64,000 bases of DNA, from contig CAZDXQ010000001.1 in the NCBI GenBank assembly GCA_964509545.1, positions 372,001 to 436,000 of the forward strand, in the 5' to 3' direction. Within the stretch, counting starts at the first letter, position 1. Each line of letters opens with the position of its first letter. Below are positions 34,057-43,057 of this stretch, one piece after another. A program made the translations under genes and the position numbers. The notes beneath the pieces were generated by a model. The model was not told the DNA's origin and ran no database searches. It saw only the letters and a list, made by a program, of their open reading frames with translations. The DNA is from JADJWR01 sp964509545 (lineage in GTDB: Bacteria; Pseudomonadota; Gammaproteobacteria; Burkholderiales; Burkholderiaceae_F).

Positions 34057-35484
34057 TCAGCGCTCGGCTGTCCTCCACTGGCGACGGATCGGGTTCGAAT
34101 TGAACAGGGACGTCATCGTGTTAGGGTTGTAATTGACGCTCATCGTGCCCTGGAAACTATTGCTGTTGACGTGGTTGACCATGCTGGCCGGATCAGTGGC
34201 GTTGCTGTTGCGGGCGATGATGTTGCCGTTGAAGCCGCTGGAGCCGGCGACGTCGTATTCTTCGTTGGTCATGATCGCGCCCGGCAGTGCCGTTGGCGAA
34301 AAACTGCCGCGGAAGTAGATGTCGCCGCCGGCCATCAGGAACACGTCCTTCACGCCCTGCGGCACGGTGAGGTCGGTGCCCTTGTAATCATCGAAGGTCG
34401 CGGTGCCGGCTGACAGTCTGATCGCACCGGTCGCAAAGAACGAGATGCGCCAGGGACTTCCGCTGGTACCGGCATTGCTCGAACTGTTGACGTTGCCTTC
34501 GAAGAAGTACGTTCCCTCAGGCGACGGAATGTTGTCGCTCTTCGACCAAACGACCGGAGAGGTGCTCGTCCGGCTCCAACCGAACCATGCGCCACTGACA
34601 AGCGTATCCTGAACCAGGGCGCCCGTCCTGTTGTAGATCTTTCCGTCAGCGTTGAAGACGTAATCCGCATACTGCCGGTACGGCGTCGGATTGATTTCGG
34701 GAATGCCGATTTGCGGAACGCCCGGGTTCTCGGTGCCGCCCGCACCGGTGACATTGCCCGAGATCGTGCCGGAGGCGTACACGGCGCCAACAGCGGAGTT
34801 AGGGCTGTTCGTGAAACTGACGTTGGTGTTCGAATGAACGCAGTTGCCCGAACCCGTGATGTTGACCTGCCCGCCGAAACTAACTGATTCCTGCGTCAGG
34901 ATTGCGCACTGCGCGGTGAAGCCGCCCGCCGTTACATAGTGCTGCACGACTTCCGAGGTGTTGCGCGGGCCGATCACCAGCGTCGTGACGCGGAACACCG
35001 GGCTTGCCGAATCCTCCATCAGGCAGTTGGTGACATTCGGCGCACCCGTGGCGCCGCACATGCGTTCGATCACATAGCGCAGCGTGTTGCCGGTAGCGCT
35101 GTCGCTGATCAGGTTGCCGGCCGAGGCGGAAAGCCGGCTGCTCGCCGGCTCCAGCGTGTTGGCGACGCTGGCGTAGTAGCCATTCGCGGAGACATCGCTG
35201 TAACTCGCCGTGGTCTTGGCGAAGGTGGAAAGCGTCGTCACCGCCGCTTCCAGCGCCAGGTCGGTCGACTGCACGGCGGCCTCGTGAAAGCCGATATTGC
35301 CGACCACCAGAGTCGAAGTGTCCGCCGTGCGCATCATCGCCACGCCAGCGAGCGACAGCCCGACCAACGCCGACAGCGCGAAGAACAGGCTGACGCCGCG
35401 TTGTCGAAACGGCGGCAGAACGCGATGCGCAGCGCGGGCGCCGCCCTGCTTGGCTCGAGCGATCGTCCTCATGAACGGCCTCAT
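34057..35484 (-). CDS. pilX: PilX-type minor pilin / pilus assembly protein, enlarged
   Basis: 475 residues. The leader ends RQRG, followed by VSLFFALSALVGLSLAGVAMMR, a type III prepilin-like hydrophobic start lacking Glu at +5, as seen in PilX. The region TSTLVVGNIGFHEAAVQSTDLALEAAV is the conserved PilX N-terminal domain. The C-terminal 280 residues are Asn/Ser/Gly-rich with VNITGSGNCVHSN, GAVYASGTISGNVTG and GSSGFNGNIIARNSN, suggesting a beta-rich or beta-helical domain; this makes it more than twice the length of classical PilX. Start at 35484 overlaps the pilW stop (ATGA). Wobble-position AT content is higher than in neighbouring genes. No pilY1 follows. Confidence 0.8.
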   Translation of the reverse strand: MRPFMRTIARAKQGGARAAHRVLPPFRQRGVSLFFALSALVGLSLAGVAMMRTADTSTLVVGNIGFHEAAVQSTDLALEAAVTTLSTFAKTTASYSDVSANGYYASVANTLEPASSRLSASAGNLISDSATGNTLRYVIERMCGATGAPNVTNCLMEDSASPVFRVTTLVIGPRNTSEVVQHYVTAGGFTAQCAILTQESVSFGGQVNITGSGNCVHSNTNVSFTNSPNSAVGAVYASGTISGNVTGAGGTENPGVPQIGIPEINPTPYRQYADYVFNADGKIYNRTGALVQDTLVSGAWFGWSRTSTSPVVWSKSDNIPSPEGTYFFEGNVNSSSNAGTSGSPWRISFFATGAIRLSAGTATFDDYKGTDLTVPQGVKDVFLMAGGDIYFRGSFSPTALPGAIMTNEEYDVAGSSGFNGNIIARNSNATDPASMVNHVNSNSFQGTMSVNYNPNTMTSLFNSNPIRRQWRTAER

Positions 35485-36584
35485 GCCAGATCTGCCCACA
35501 ACAGGTTCTTCAGCGGAATGACCGTGCGCAGCACGCGATAGCGGAAGCGGCGGTCGGGCACGGTAAAAGTCTGCACCGTGCTGGTCTGGCCGGTGCTCGC
35601 TGCCGGCCAGAGCTCGATGGTCGCCGGGCTGACATCGCTGAGCGCAGGCTCCGCGCTGCGCGCCACCAGCGCCACGCGCACCGCGCGGATGCGCTTGCGG
35701 TCCGTCAGACTAGGACTGGCCCAGCCGCCAGTCGCATCGACCCACTGCGTGATCGTGCCGCTGCTGGCATTGACGGAAATACCGTACTGCGCCTGCAGGT
35801 CGACGACATCGGCGGTCACCGGCGTGTCGACGGTGCTGTTGATGTTCCGCGCCATCAAGCCCTGCCCGGCAACGAGCGCGTAACGGCGAATGGTGAGCGA
35901 GCCAAGCGCGTACACACGCGCGCTTGCCGAGGCGCCGAGGAATGTCGGCCAGGTCGGCGTCCCGGTGGCCACGCTCGACGGCGGGTTGTAGGTCGCCGTG
36001 CCGGTCGACGCTGCGGTGAGCGTGTACGGCGCCGAAGTGGGGACGGCGCCGGTGATCTGGCGCAGCGCGCACTTGCCGGCCGCATCGCTGACCAGCACCA
36101 GGTCGTTCTGGCGGAAGCCAAAGGGCGTATCGACGGTCAGGTTCGCGGTGGGCGACGCCATGTCGGCGGTGAGGTTGGCCGGGCGGATGCCGCGCACGCT
36201 TTCGGCATAGCGGACGATGATCGCGTCGGCACCGCTGCCGCCATCGGTGATGGACAGCGCCGCAGTGGAGAAATCGGCGATCGGCGCCGCCGTCGAGCCG
36301 CTGGAGGTGCCGAAGTAGGTGAACAGCGTTGCGCAGTTCTGCAGCTCGTTGTTCGACAGGCCGTGGCCGGCCATGCGCAGGTCCTGCTCCATCACGTGCA
36401 GGCCGAGCAGCGCGTTCATCTGCGCGTCGTCGACGGCGCGCGCCGAACGCTGCTGGCTGTTGTAGGTCGACATCAGCTGCACGACGACCAGCACCGTCAG
36501 CAGGCCGATCACCAGCGCGATCAGCACCTCGACCAGCGTCAGGCCGCGCTGGCCGCGACGTGTCCGGTCAGCAAGCGCCTTCAT
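35481..36584 (-). CDS. pilW: Minor pilin PilW
   Basis: 367 residues. RRGQRG|LTLVEVLIALVIGLLTVLVVVQL is a type IV prepilin cleavage site with Glu at +5. The MEQDLRMAGHGLSNNE segment and the length match PilW, a minor pilin in the priming complex of the pilus tip. ATG 36584 overlaps the pilV stop, and its own stop overlaps pilX, so the genes are translationally coupled. Confidence 0.9.
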   Translation of the reverse strand: MKALADRTRRGQRGLTLVEVLIALVIGLLTVLVVVQLMSTYNSQQRSARAVDDAQMNALLGLHVMEQDLRMAGHGLSNNELQNCATLFTYFGTSSGSTAAPIADFSTAALSITDGGSGADAIIVRYAESVRGIRPANLTADMASPTANLTVDTPFGFRQNDLVLVSDAAGKCALRQITGAVPTSAPYTLTAASTGTATYNPPSSVATGTPTWPTFLGASASARVYALGSLTIRRYALVAGQGLMARNINSTVDTPVTADVVDLQAQYGISVNASSGTITQWVDATGGWASPSLTDRKRIRAVRVALVARSAEPALSDVSPATIELWPAASTGQTSTVQTFTVPDRRFRYRVLRTVIPLKNLLWADLA

Positions 36585-37063
36585 GCCGGAATCCGCGCCA
36601 CGGCGGTGTAGTTGTGCCAGCCGGCGTCCTGCGGTCCACGCCAGCACAGCGTCACGCGCACGGTGCGGTCGGTATCGACGACGATCTGCTGCGCGGCAGC
36701 GGTGGCGCCGGGCAGGAAGCGCGCATTGCCGGAGGTGGTGAACTGGTTCAGCCAGCGCAGCGCGTTGACATTGTCCGTTGCCGTGCCGCTCGGCGCGCAG
36801 GCCGTCCCGCCGCTGCCGTTGTGCGCGTACTGCGTCAGGTTGGCGCGGTCGGTCCACATGATGCCGATGATCTCGTGCGCCAGCACCGCCGCCTCGGCCC
36901 GGTACTGCGAGTCGCGGCTGGCGCCGAGCGCGTTGGCCTGCAGGCCGAGCAGGCCGAGCAGGCCGATCGAGAAGATCAGCAGCGCGATCAGCGCCTCGAG
37001 CAGGCTGGCGCCGCGGCAGGCGCGCGGTCGCGCTGAATGACAACGGTACAGGGTCACGAACAT
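36581..37063 (-). CDS. pilV: Minor pilin PilV
   Basis: 160 residues. ACRG|ASLLEALIALLIFSIGLLGLLGLQ is the prepilin motif with Glu at +5, and the GLLGLQANAL with YRAEAAVLAHEII is characteristic of PilV. The start at 37063 overlaps the end of fimT by 10 bp. It belongs to the minor pilin operon. Confidence 0.9.
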   Translation of the reverse strand: MFVTLYRCHSARPRACRGASLLEALIALLIFSIGLLGLLGLQANALGASRDSQYRAEAAVLAHEIIGIMWTDRANLTQYAHNGSGGTACAPSGTATDNVNALRWLNQFTTSGNARFLPGATAAAQQIVVDTDRTVRVTLCWRGPQDAGWHNYTAVARIPA

Positions 37064-37611
37064 GAGGTCGGCGAGCCGGAGGTGGCGTTCGGGTCGCACA
37101 GGCGCGACTGGCCGAAGTCGGTCAGCACGATGCGCAGGTCCTTCGACAGCGAACTGGCGACGACCGAACTGGGCACATCGAGGTCGATGCGGCGCAGGCT
37201 GGTATCGGCCGTATCGGGCACGCCGCGCGAGTTGAAGGTGACGCTGATGGCGCTGCTGGCCGGCTGGTCGTTGCGCTGCCTCAGCACCAGCGACAGGCTG
37301 CCGTTGACCTCGGCGCCCGAGCGGGTGTGGATGTCGGCCGGGCAGTCGCTGGTCACGGTAGCGCAGCCCACGCTCCAGCCGCCATTGGGCTGCAACGTGA
37401 AGGTGACGCTGGTGTTGCGCGTGACCGCCTCGGCGCGCGCCAGGCGCAGGCCGGCGTGGATCGTGTCGGCCGAGGCGCGGATGCGCGAGTTGCCCTGCCA
37501 GGCGCTGTAGCTCGGCACGGCGATGCCGACCAGGATCGCGACCAGAGACAGCGTGACCGCCATCTCGACGATCGTCAGGCCGCGCTGGCCGGACTTCACG
37601 GTGCTCAGCAT
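37054..37611 (-). CDS. fimT: Minor pilin FimT/GspH-like
   Basis: 185 residues. SGQRG|LTIVEMAVTLSLVAILVGIAVPSY is the prepilin motif with Glu at +5; IHAGLRLARAEAVTRNTSVTF is typical of the FimT/GspH family. FimT-type minor pilins can bind DNA during natural transformation. It overlaps the pilE stop by 7 bp. Confidence 0.9.
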   Translation of the reverse strand: MLSTVKSGQRGLTIVEMAVTLSLVAILVGIAVPSYSAWQGNSRIRASADTIHAGLRLARAEAVTRNTSVTFTLQPNGGWSVGCATVTSDCPADIHTRSGAEVNGSLSLVLRQRNDQPASSAISVTFNSRGVPDTADTSLRRIDLDVPSSVVASSLSKDLRIVLTDFGQSRLCDPNATSGSPTSCS

Positions 37612-38063
37612 GTGCCGCCCCGCTTGGTCACCCAGCAGGTCGAGTTCACGCCCGACCAGCCCGACGGCAGCCCGGTGGTGACGCGGGCGTTGGCCTGGTC
37701 GATTGTGTAGACGAAGCCGCTCATGCCCTCGCCCGACACGCCGGTGGCGGTGATCGCGTAGGTGGTGGCGGTCGACGACAGGCTGTAGGTGAAGTAACGC
37801 GCACCGGGCACGGTCGGCAGCGTGAAGCCGGTATAGCTGCGGTTGTCCTGGAAGTACTGCTCGGCCTTCGTGCGCAGGTCGGCGAGGCTGCTCGTTGCCT
37901 CAGCGATCTTGCTGCGCGTGATATGGTCGCTGTAGGCGGGCAGCGCCAGCGCGGCGATGATGCCGGCGATCGCCACCACGACCATCAGTTCGATCAGCGT
38001 GAAGCCGCGCGCATGTCGATGGCACGCGGCGGGAAAGCGCAGGCGATTGCGTGACTGATGCAT
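37605..38063 (-). CDS. pilE: Type IV pilin (PilE-like)
   Basis: 152 residues. HARG|FTLIELMVVVAIAGIIAALALPAY is a canonical type IVa pilin start with Glu at +5; TKAEQYFQDNRSYTG and the C-terminal pair of cysteines around STCWVTKRGGTC form the disulfide loop. In Neisseria-like loci pilE ends the fimT-pilV-pilW-pilX-pilY1 group; here it is first. Confidence 0.9.
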   Translation of the reverse strand: MHQSRNRLRFPAACHRHARGFTLIELMVVVAIAGIIAALALPAYSDHITRSKIAEATSSLADLRTKAEQYFQDNRSYTGFTLPTVPGARYFTYSLSSTATTYAITATGVSGEGMSGFVYTIDQANARVTTGLPSGWSGVNSTCWVTKRGGTC

Positions 38064-38413
38064 GTCCGGTTCCGAAAGCGCATCGACCGACGTGCGGCGA
38101 TGTCTGCCCCTGCATCATCGAAACGAACGACGCGTGTGCCAAGGCACGTCACGACATTCGGCGCGCCAAGCGGTATCGGCGGTGCCGCCTCATGCGTCCG
38201 GATGACAGTGCAATGCGCGCGACTTCATCCGTTCGGCGGATCGTTCACGCGCATCTTGCGGCGGATCAGCCGCCAGCGGCAACGGCGGCTCGTGGCCTTT
38301 GCTTTCGCGGCGCGGCAGGCAGCGGCAGGCGGCGCCGAGGCCGAGATCGTCGTTGCGGAACGACATCCCGGCCGCCGCTGCGCGACATCGCGCACGGCGC
38401 CGGCGTCAGCGCC
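38064..38413. other. 350-bp region upstream of pilE, no gene seen
   Basis: It separates the pilE start from the end of the D-carbamoylase gene; both are on the minus strand, so it holds the pil promoter. The palindrome GTGCCAAGGCAC is present near 38127. No RNA gene or convincing protein is visible. Confidence 0.4.
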
Positions 38414-39364
38414 TCACTCGGGCGGCACCGCGCCCCTGCGCTCGACGATCATCCGGTAGTGCTCGGGCTGGCGGTGGCGGGCGAAGTTGAAGGTGGTGTT
38501 CTTGTACGAGGCGCACAGGTCGAGATCGCAGCGGGCGATCGCCAGCTCGTCGCCGGTGGTGGTGGCCGCGGCGACGATCTCGCCACTGGGCGCGACGATG
38601 ATCGAGTTGCCGATCTGCTCCACGCCCTCTTCGTTGCCAGCCTTGGCCACGCCGACCACCCAGGCGCCGTTCTGGTAGGCGCCCGACTGCATCACCAGTT
38701 CGTTGTGGAAGCGCGACAGCGCGTCGTGCTCCGGCGCCGGCGGGTTGTGCACCGGCGTGTTGTAGCCGATCAGGATCATCTCGACCGCCTGCAGGCCGAG
38801 GATGCGGTAGGTCTCGGGCCAGCGGCGGTCGTTGCAGATGGCCATGCCGAGGATGCCGTCGCGGCCGTCGCCAAAGTTTGCGCGGAAGGCCGGGAAGCCG
38901 AGATCGCCGACTTCGAAGTAGCGCTTCTCCAGATGCTGGAAGCGGCGCCACGGTTCGTGCTCGGCGTGGCCGGGCAGATGGATCTTGCGGTACTTGCCGA
39001 TGATGCGGCCGTTGCGGTCGACGGTGATCGCGGTGTTGAAGCGGCGCGTGCGGCCGCCTTCCTCGGCCAGTTCGGCATAGCCGAGGTAGAAGCCAAGGCC
39101 GAGCCGGCGCGCCGCCTCGAACAGCCGCTGCGTTTCCGGCCCCGGCATCTCGCGCTCGAAGAAGGCATCGACGTCCTGCTGCCGCGGCAGGTACCAGCGC
39201 GGGAAGAACGTGGTCAGCGCCAGTTCGGGAAAGACGACGAGATCGCAGCCGTGGTGCCTGGCCTCGTTCATCAGCGCCAGCATGCGGTCGACGACCTGCG
39301 CCCGTGTTTCGGCGCGCGCGATCGGGCCGAGCTGGGCAGCGCCTACGGTGATGATGCGGGGCAT
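38414..39364 (-). CDS. N-carbamoyl-D-amino acid hydrolase (nitrilase superfamily)
   Basis: 316 residues. AQLGPIARAETRAQVVDRML, FPELALTTFFPRW (catalytic Glu), YRKIHLPGHAEHEPWRRFQH (catalytic Lys), AICNDRRWPETYR (nucleophilic Cys) and GYNTPVHNPPAPEHD match D-carbamoylases very closely over the whole length. The reaction gives the D-amino acid, CO2 and ammonia. AGGA lies eight bases before the ATG at 39364. It is the last gene of the ammonia-lyase/M20 hydrolase group, separated by a palindromic repeat. Confidence 0.9.
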   Translation of the reverse strand: MPRIITVGAAQLGPIARAETRAQVVDRMLALMNEARHHGCDLVVFPELALTTFFPRWYLPRQQDVDAFFEREMPGPETQRLFEAARRLGLGFYLGYAELAEEGGRTRRFNTAITVDRNGRIIGKYRKIHLPGHAEHEPWRRFQHLEKRYFEVGDLGFPAFRANFGDGRDGILGMAICNDRRWPETYRILGLQAVEMILIGYNTPVHNPPAPEHDALSRFHNELVMQSGAYQNGAWVVGVAKAGNEEGVEQIGNSIIVAPSGEIVAAATTTGDELAIARCDLDLCASYKNTTFNFARHRQPEHYRMIVERRGAVPPE

Positions 39365-39402
39365 GGGTTCATCCTGACGTCGCGGCGCCGCGCACCGTGC
39401 GT

Positions 39403-39505
39403 GTCGTCCCCGCGAAAGCGGGGGCCCAGTGTCGTTTGCTGCAAAGACGCTGGCTTCCCGCTGGAGCCTGCCCCCGAATGCTTCTATCGGGGGCGGGAAT
39501 GACAC
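39403..39505. repeat. Palindromic intergenic repeat (copy b)
   Basis: It opens GTCGTCCCCGCGAAAGCGGGG and closes with CCCCCGA-ATGCTTCTA-TCGGGGG-CGGGAATGACAC. The closing 42 bases are, apart from one base, the same as in the copy at 46009. It lies between the M20 hydrolase and D-carbamoylase genes. Confidence 0.8.
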
Positions 39506-39541
39506 CGACGCTCCGCTCGGCGCCTTGCCTTTCGTTCATGA

Positions 39542-40774
39542 CTAGCCCGCAAGTTCCAGCATCGCATGCAGCAGCACGTCGGCGCCGGCGGCGAGATGGG
39601 CGGGCTCGGTGTGCTCGGCCGGGTTGTGGCTGATGCCACGGACCGACGGCACGAAGATCATCGCGGTCGGCGCGATGCGCGCCATCATCTGCGCGTCGTG
39701 GCCGGCGCCCGAGGTCATCGGCCGGCACGAATGTCCAAGCCGCTGCGCCGTGCGCGCGATCAGATCGGCCACGCCGCCGTCGAAGATCACCGGCTCGAAG
39801 CGCGCCAGCCGGCGGGTCTCGATCTGCACCCCTTCGTCTTTCGCCAGCTGCGCGAGGAACTGCGCAAGGCGCTGTTCGGAGCGCGCCAGCAGCGCCTCGT
39901 CGGTGTTGCGCAGGTCGACCGTCACCTTGGCCCGCGCCGCGATCACGTTGATCAGCCCTGGGTGCAGCGTGACCGAGCCCATCGTCGCGACCTGGCCGCC
40001 GCCAATCTCCTTGGTCAAATGGCGAATGAAGTGGCCGATCGCTGCCGCGCAGTAGCCGGCATCGTGGCGCAGCCGCATCGGCGTCGTGCCGGCGTGGTTC
40101 GACTGGCCGACGATCGCCACCTCCTTCCACGAGATGCCCTGCAGGTCGCGCACCGCGCCGATGGTGACGCCCTCGGCATCGAGCACCGGCCCCTGTTCGA
40201 TGTGCAGCTCGACGAAGGCGTGCGGGCGAACCAGCGGCAGCGGCGCGTCGCCCAGGTAACCGATGCGGGCCAGTTCGTCCTTCAGCACCTTGCCGTCGAT
40301 GCCGACCGTGGCGTAGGCCTGCTCGAGCGACAGTCCGCCCACGTACACCAGCGAGCCGAGCATGTCCGGCTGGAAACGAGCGCCTTCCTCGTCGGTGAAG
40401 ACGCCGACCACGAGCGGCCGGCGCGTGGTGATGCCGGCCTCGTTCAGGACCTGCACGACTTCGAGCCCGCCGAGCACGCCGAGGTTGCCGTCGTAGCGGC
40501 CGCCGGTGCGCACGGTGTCGATGTGCGAGCCGGTCATCACCGGCTCGGTGTCCTCGGCGCCGCGGCGCAGCGCGAAGATGTTGCCGATCGCATCGACGCT
40601 GACTTCGAGGCCGAGCTCGCGCATCCAGCGCACGACGAGGTCGCGGCCGGCCTTGTCCTCGTCGGTCAGCGCCAGCCGGCAGCAGGAACCGTCGGCGGTG
40701 GCGCCGATGGCCGCCAGTGCGTCCAGCCGCGCCATCAGGCGCGCTTCGTTGATGCGCAGACTTTCGGCTTTCAT
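39542..40774 (-). CDS. M20-type N-carbamoyl-L-amino acid hydrolase / allantoate amidohydrolase family
   Basis: 410 residues. Metal ligands are seen in GSHIDTVRTGGRYDGNLG (His, Asp), FTDEEGARF (Glu-Glu), FVELHIEQGPVL (His) and SGAGHDAQMMARIAP with ISHNPAEHTEP (terminal His). This is the family of L-carbamoylases, allantoate amidohydrolases and beta-ureidopropionases, which remove ureido groups with a dinuclear metal centre. Its ATG overlaps the TGA of the ammonia-lyase gene, so the two are translationally coupled. Confidence 0.9.
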   Translation of the reverse strand: MKAESLRINEARLMARLDALAAIGATADGSCCRLALTDEDKAGRDLVVRWMRELGLEVSVDAIGNIFALRRGAEDTEPVMTGSHIDTVRTGGRYDGNLGVLGGLEVVQVLNEAGITTRRPLVVGVFTDEEGARFQPDMLGSLVYVGGLSLEQAYATVGIDGKVLKDELARIGYLGDAPLPLVRPHAFVELHIEQGPVLDAEGVTIGAVRDLQGISWKEVAIVGQSNHAGTTPMRLRHDAGYCAAAIGHFIRHLTKEIGGGQVATMGSVTLHPGLINVIAARAKVTVDLRNTDEALLARSEQRLAQFLAQLAKDEGVQIETRRLARFEPVIFDGGVADLIARTAQRLGHSCRPMTSGAGHDAQMMARIAPTAMIFVPSVRGISHNPAEHTEPAHLAAGADVLLHAMLELAG

Positions 40775-41982
40775 GCCAGCACCTCCTGCGCCGTGCGGCC
40801 GACTACCCGCCGGTAGATCGCCGGGTCGGTATCGCCCTCGCTGCCGAGCAGCAGCACGCGCGAGCGCGCGTCCAGTTCGAGCACGGCACCCATCTCAGGA
40901 TAGTCGCGCGCGGCCAGCAGCGCACCGAGCCCGGCGCCACCGGTCTCGCCGGCGACGACGGGCGGATCGCCGGATGACGAACGGGCGAGCATCCGCATCG
41001 CATCGAGCGCGTAGCTGTCGTCCAGCGCGACGGCGGCATTGGCGCCGCCGTGCAGGATCTCCCAGGCCAGTTCCGAGACTTCGCCGCAGGCCAGTCCCGC
41101 CATCACGGTGTCGAGGTCACCGCCGACGACCACCGGTTTGCCGGCTTCGAGGCTGCGATAGACGCAGTCGGCGTGCAACGGCTCGACGGTGACGAAGCGC
41201 GGCCGCCGTGCGCCCCAGCGCAGCCAGAAGCTGGCGCAGACCGCCGCGGCCAGCGCGCCGACGCCCGCCTGCGCGAACACGTGCGTCGGCGGCGCGCCGC
41301 CCAGCTGTTGCGCGATCTCGGCGGCCATCACGCCGTAGCCGTGCATCACGTCAAGCGGGATGTCGCGGTAGCCGGGATACGAGGTGTCGGAGACCACCGT
41401 CCAGCCGTTGGCCTGTGCCGTGGCCGCGGCGTGGCGCACGGCGTCGTCGTAATTGCCCTTGACCTCGCGCACCTCGGCGCCGTAGCGGGCGATCGCATCG
41501 CGCCGGCCTGTGCTGACGTGCTCGTGGACGAAGATCACGCAGTGGCAGCCGAAAAGCTGCGCCCCCCAGGCCACCGAGCGGCCGTGGTTGCCGTCGGTGG
41601 CGCAGGTGACGGTCGCGGCGCCGACGACATCGGCGAATTCTCCGGACAGCAGCTGGCGCGAGGTGACCTTCGCCAGCCCCCGCGCCGCCATCACCTTCCT
41701 GCGCAGCACGTTGGCCACGGCGTAGGCGCCGCCGAGCGCCTTGAAGCTGCCCAGCCCGAAGCGGCCGCGCTCGTCCTTGTACCAGAGCGAGGCGACGCCG
41801 AGTTGCGCGGCCAGTGCGTCGAGCCGATGCAGCGGCGTGACCGCATACCCCGGCCAGCTCGCGATCTCGGCCAGCGCCGCATCGAAGCCGGCCTGGCTCA
41901 TCACCGCGGCGCGCTGCGCGCCATAGGCTTCGGCGGCCGGCGCGGCCGCGGCATTGCGGATTGCGCGCGCGTCGGCGGTCAT
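40771..41982 (-). CDS. dpaL: Diaminopropionate ammonia-lyase
   Basis: 403 residues, a fold type II PLP enzyme. The Schiff-base Lys is in RFGLGSFKALGGAYA (about residue 80), followed by TCATDGNHGRSVAWGAQLFG; VVSDTSYPGYRDIPLDVMHGYGVMAAEI, AQAGVGALAAAV and ETGGAGLGALLAA are characteristic of diaminopropionate ammonia-lyases. These convert D- or L-2,3-diaminopropionate to pyruvate and two ammonia. It is the first gene of the group with the two carbamoylases. Confidence 0.9.
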   Translation of the reverse strand: MTADARAIRNAAAAPAAEAYGAQRAAVMSQAGFDAALAEIASWPGYAVTPLHRLDALAAQLGVASLWYKDERGRFGLGSFKALGGAYAVANVLRRKVMAARGLAKVTSRQLLSGEFADVVGAATVTCATDGNHGRSVAWGAQLFGCHCVIFVHEHVSTGRRDAIARYGAEVREVKGNYDDAVRHAAATAQANGWTVVSDTSYPGYRDIPLDVMHGYGVMAAEIAQQLGGAPPTHVFAQAGVGALAAAVCASFWLRWGARRPRFVTVEPLHADCVYRSLEAGKPVVVGGDLDTVMAGLACGEVSELAWEILHGGANAAVALDDSYALDAMRMLARSSSGDPPVVAGETGGAGLGALLAARDYPEMGAVLELDARSRVLLLGSEGDTDPAIYRRVVGRTAQEVLA

Positions 41983-42040
41983 CGCAGTTCCCTCAGTCTA
42001 GATTCGCGGCGCCGGTGCCGGCAGCAGTCCCGGCCCATTG

Positions 42041-43057
42041 TCACGCCGTGGCGGCTTCACTGTCGCTGCGCGCCACCGGCTGGCGCAGGTGACAGGCGAC
42101 CCACTGGCCGCGGCTGACCTGCTGCATCGGCGGCTCCTCGCGCCGGCAGCGCTCCTCGACATACGGGCAGCGGGTGTGGAAGCGGCAGCCGGAGGGCGGA
42201 TTGATCGGGCTGGGCACGTCGCCGCTCAGCACGCGCCTGCTTTTCCGCATCTTCGGGTTCGGCACCGGCACCGCTTCGAGCAGTGCTTCGGTGTAGGGGT
42301 GCTGCGGGCAAGTGAAGATCGCCTTCTTGGGCGCGATCTCGACGATCTTGCCCAGGTACATCACCGCCACGCGGTGGCTGATGTGCTCGACCACGGCGAG
42401 GTCGTGGGCGACGAACAGATACGACAGGCGCAACTCCTGCTGCAGGTCCATCAGCAGGTTGATCACCTGCGCCTGCACCGAGACGTCGAGCGCCGACACC
42501 GGCTCGTCGCAGACGATCAGCTGCGGCTGCACTGAAAGAGCTCTGGCGATGCCGAGCCGCTGCCGCTGGCCGCCGGAGAACTCGAACGGATACTTGACCA
42601 TCTGGTCGCCGCGCAGGCCGACCCGCTCGAACAGCCGCGCCATCTTCTCGCGCGCGGTGGCCGACGACATGTCCTCGAAGTTGCGCAATGGCTCGGCAAC
42701 GATGTCGGCGGCGCGGATGCGCGGATTCAGCGACGAGTACGGGTCCTGGAACACCGCCTGCAGTTCGCGCCGCACCGGCCGCATCTCGGCGGCGGAAAAC
42801 CGGCTGATGTCGCGGCCGCGCCAGAGGATGGCCCCGCCGGTCGGCTCCTGCAGGCGCAGGATCAGCTTGCCGGTCGTGGACTTGCCGCAGCCCGATTCGC
42901 CGACCAGGCCGAGCGTTTCGCCGCTGGCGATCGAAAAGCTGACGCCGTCGACCGCGTGCACCTTCGCGCCGCCGCCGAGCCAGCCCTGTCGAGCCGGGTA
43001 GTGCTTGACGAGGTCGCGCACCTCGAGCAGGACTTCGCCGGGCGGTGTCGCCGTCAT
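42041..43057 (-). CDS. Dipeptide/oligopeptide ABC transporter ATP-binding protein (DppF-like)
   Basis: 338 residues with Walker A VGESGCGKSTTG, signature FSGGQRQRLGIARAL, Walker B LIVCDEPVSALDVS and the Opp/Dpp C-terminal motif GCRFHTRCPYVEERCRREEPP. It powers import through the inner-membrane permeases encoded upstream. Its ATG overlaps the stop of the DppD-like gene. Confidence 0.93.
   Translation of the reverse strand: MTATPPGEVLLEVRDLVKHYPARQGWLGGGAKVHAVDGVSFSIASGETLGLVGESGCGKSTTGKLILRLQEPTGGAILWRGRDISRFSAAEMRPVRRELQAVFQDPYSSLNPRIRAADIVAEPLRNFEDMSSATAREKMARLFERVGLRGDQMVKYPFEFSGGQRQRLGIARALSVQPQLIVCDEPVSALDVSVQAQVINLLMDLQQELRLSYLFVAHDLAVVEHISHRVAVMYLGKIVEIAPKKAIFTCPQHPYTEALLEAVPVPNPKMRKSRRVLSGDVPSPINPPSGCRFHTRCPYVEERCRREEPPMQQVSRGQWVACHLRQPVARSDSEAATA

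Noticed and set aside
38064..38150. Possible sigma-54 promoter for pilE (TGGCAC, 5 bases, TCGTT on the minus strand)
   Set aside because: The -24 half matches but the -12 half lacks the essential GC, so it was not listed as a promoter.
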